Of a stretch of 64,000 bases of DNA, positions 63,700 through 64,000 are shown in pieces; within the stretch, counting starts at the first letter, position 1; the number at the start of each line of letters is the position of its first letter. Below the pieces are notes generated by a model, which did no database searches, was not told where the DNA came from, and worked only from the letters and a program-made list of their open reading frames with translations. Where the stretch lies: NCBI GenBank assembly GCA_022640795.1, contig JALCCK010000005.1, positions 1 through 64,000 on the forward strand, read 5' to 3'. Made by a program: the position numbers and the translations under genes. The DNA is from Treponema sp. (GTDB lineage Bacteria > Spirochaetota > Spirochaetia > Treponematales > Treponemataceae).

Positions 63700-64000
63700 A
63701 AAACTACAATTACAAAAAACAGTCAATTTCAAATTGGAGAAAGAAATTCAGACACTAATTGAAAAGAATATGGAAACAGTTTTTAACTGTAAATTCATCG
63801 CAACAGAATTTTCAACAGGAGATGAGCATGCTGGCAGAATTGATTCACTTGCTTTATCTGAAGATAATAATCCTGTTATTTTAGAATATAAAAAAGTAGA
63901 GTCTTCAGAACTTGTAAACCAGAGCTTGTATTACCTTTCATGGATAAAGGATCATAAGGGAGATTTTCAAATAGAAGTAAATAACGTTCTTGGGAAGAAT
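63674..64000 (+). CDS. Cassette 3: DUF91/PD-(D/E)XK-like protein, partial at the window end
   Basis: The first 109 residues of a protein that continues beyond the window, starting MPLFTIENEKLQLQ. The segment GRIDSLALSEDNNPVILEYKK has the D-x(n)-E-x-K pattern of restriction-endonuclease-like folds, and VNQSLYYLSWIKDHKGDF matches the usual continuation in DUF91/DUF5655-type proteins often found in cassettes and defence regions. The ATG is preceded by AAGAGG. The likely role is a nuclease or nuclease-related DNA-binding protein; activity is not proven. AT-rich like the rest of the array. Confidence 0.75.
   Translation, partial: MPLFTIENEKLQLQKTVNFKLEKEIQTLIEKNMETVFNCKFIATEFSTGDEHAGRIDSLALSEDNNPVILEYKKVESSELVNQSLYYLSWIKDHKGDFQIEVNNVLGKN

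Overview
The window looks like a chromosomal segment of a host-associated spirochaete, most likely a Treponema. The reasons are three full chemoreceptors, a soluble receptor fused to an [FeFe]-hydrogenase module, and an integron whose integrase reads in the same direction as its cassettes, as reported for Treponema denticola. The sugar and purine genes suit a gut or oral habitat. This placement is inference from gene content only; no rRNA or tRNA gene was seen.

Layout. 1-9.1 kb holds a sugar ABC importer with a damaged 5' end and a plant-arabinoside locus: a GH127 arabinofuranosidase, a three-gene ABC importer and an AraR-like GntR/LacI hybrid regulator. 9.2-18.8 kb is mixed: a GNAT acetyltransferase, a LacI repressor divergent from a GH4 glycosidase with a clear operator between them, class I aldolase, a chemoreceptor, an unrecognised Trp/Cys-rich protein, a CoA-binding protein and an aldo-keto reductase. 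Fragments of an ABC ATPase, of MgtE and of a chemoreceptor tail lie among them. 18.9-25.5 kb encodes an AddA/AddB-type recombination nuclease. 26-33 kb carries two membrane chemoreceptors around the hydrogenase-like soluble receptor, plus a LUD-domain protein.

33.4-56.1 kb is one long collinear purine-catabolism block resembling the E. coli yge/ygf/xdh region: ssnA, ygfK, hyuA, dpaL (ygeX), ygeY, ygeW, a carbamate kinase, a YheO/DauR-type regulator, xdhD, guaD, ade, xdhA, xdhB, xdhC and an AzgA/GhxQ-type purine permease. Together these genes would import purines, deaminate adenine and guanine, process the oxidised bases, open the rings, make ATP through carbamoyl phosphate and carbamate kinase, and release pyruvate and ammonia from 2,3-diaminopropionate. 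A nitrilase-family amidohydrolase follows. Between it and the permease lies an array of eleven 22-bp tandem repeats.

57.5-64 kb is the integron. It has an intI with an N-terminal extension, an attI candidate downstream of intI, a first cassette encoding a membrane-anchored unknown protein, an attC, and a large second cassette. That second cassette carries a ribosomal-protection tetracycline-resistance gene with two small Firmicutes-like regulators. After a second attC comes a third cassette with a DUF91/PD-(D/E)XK-like protein running off the window. All three cassettes open with a short GC hairpin exactly 10 nt after the recombination G, although the stem sequences differ.

Several genes (addB, the YwlG-family gene, the GNAT gene and the small export protein) have a promoter -10 element directly before the start codon and no ribosome-binding site, which suggests leaderless mRNAs. 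An extended -10 of the form TGNTATACT recurs across the window.
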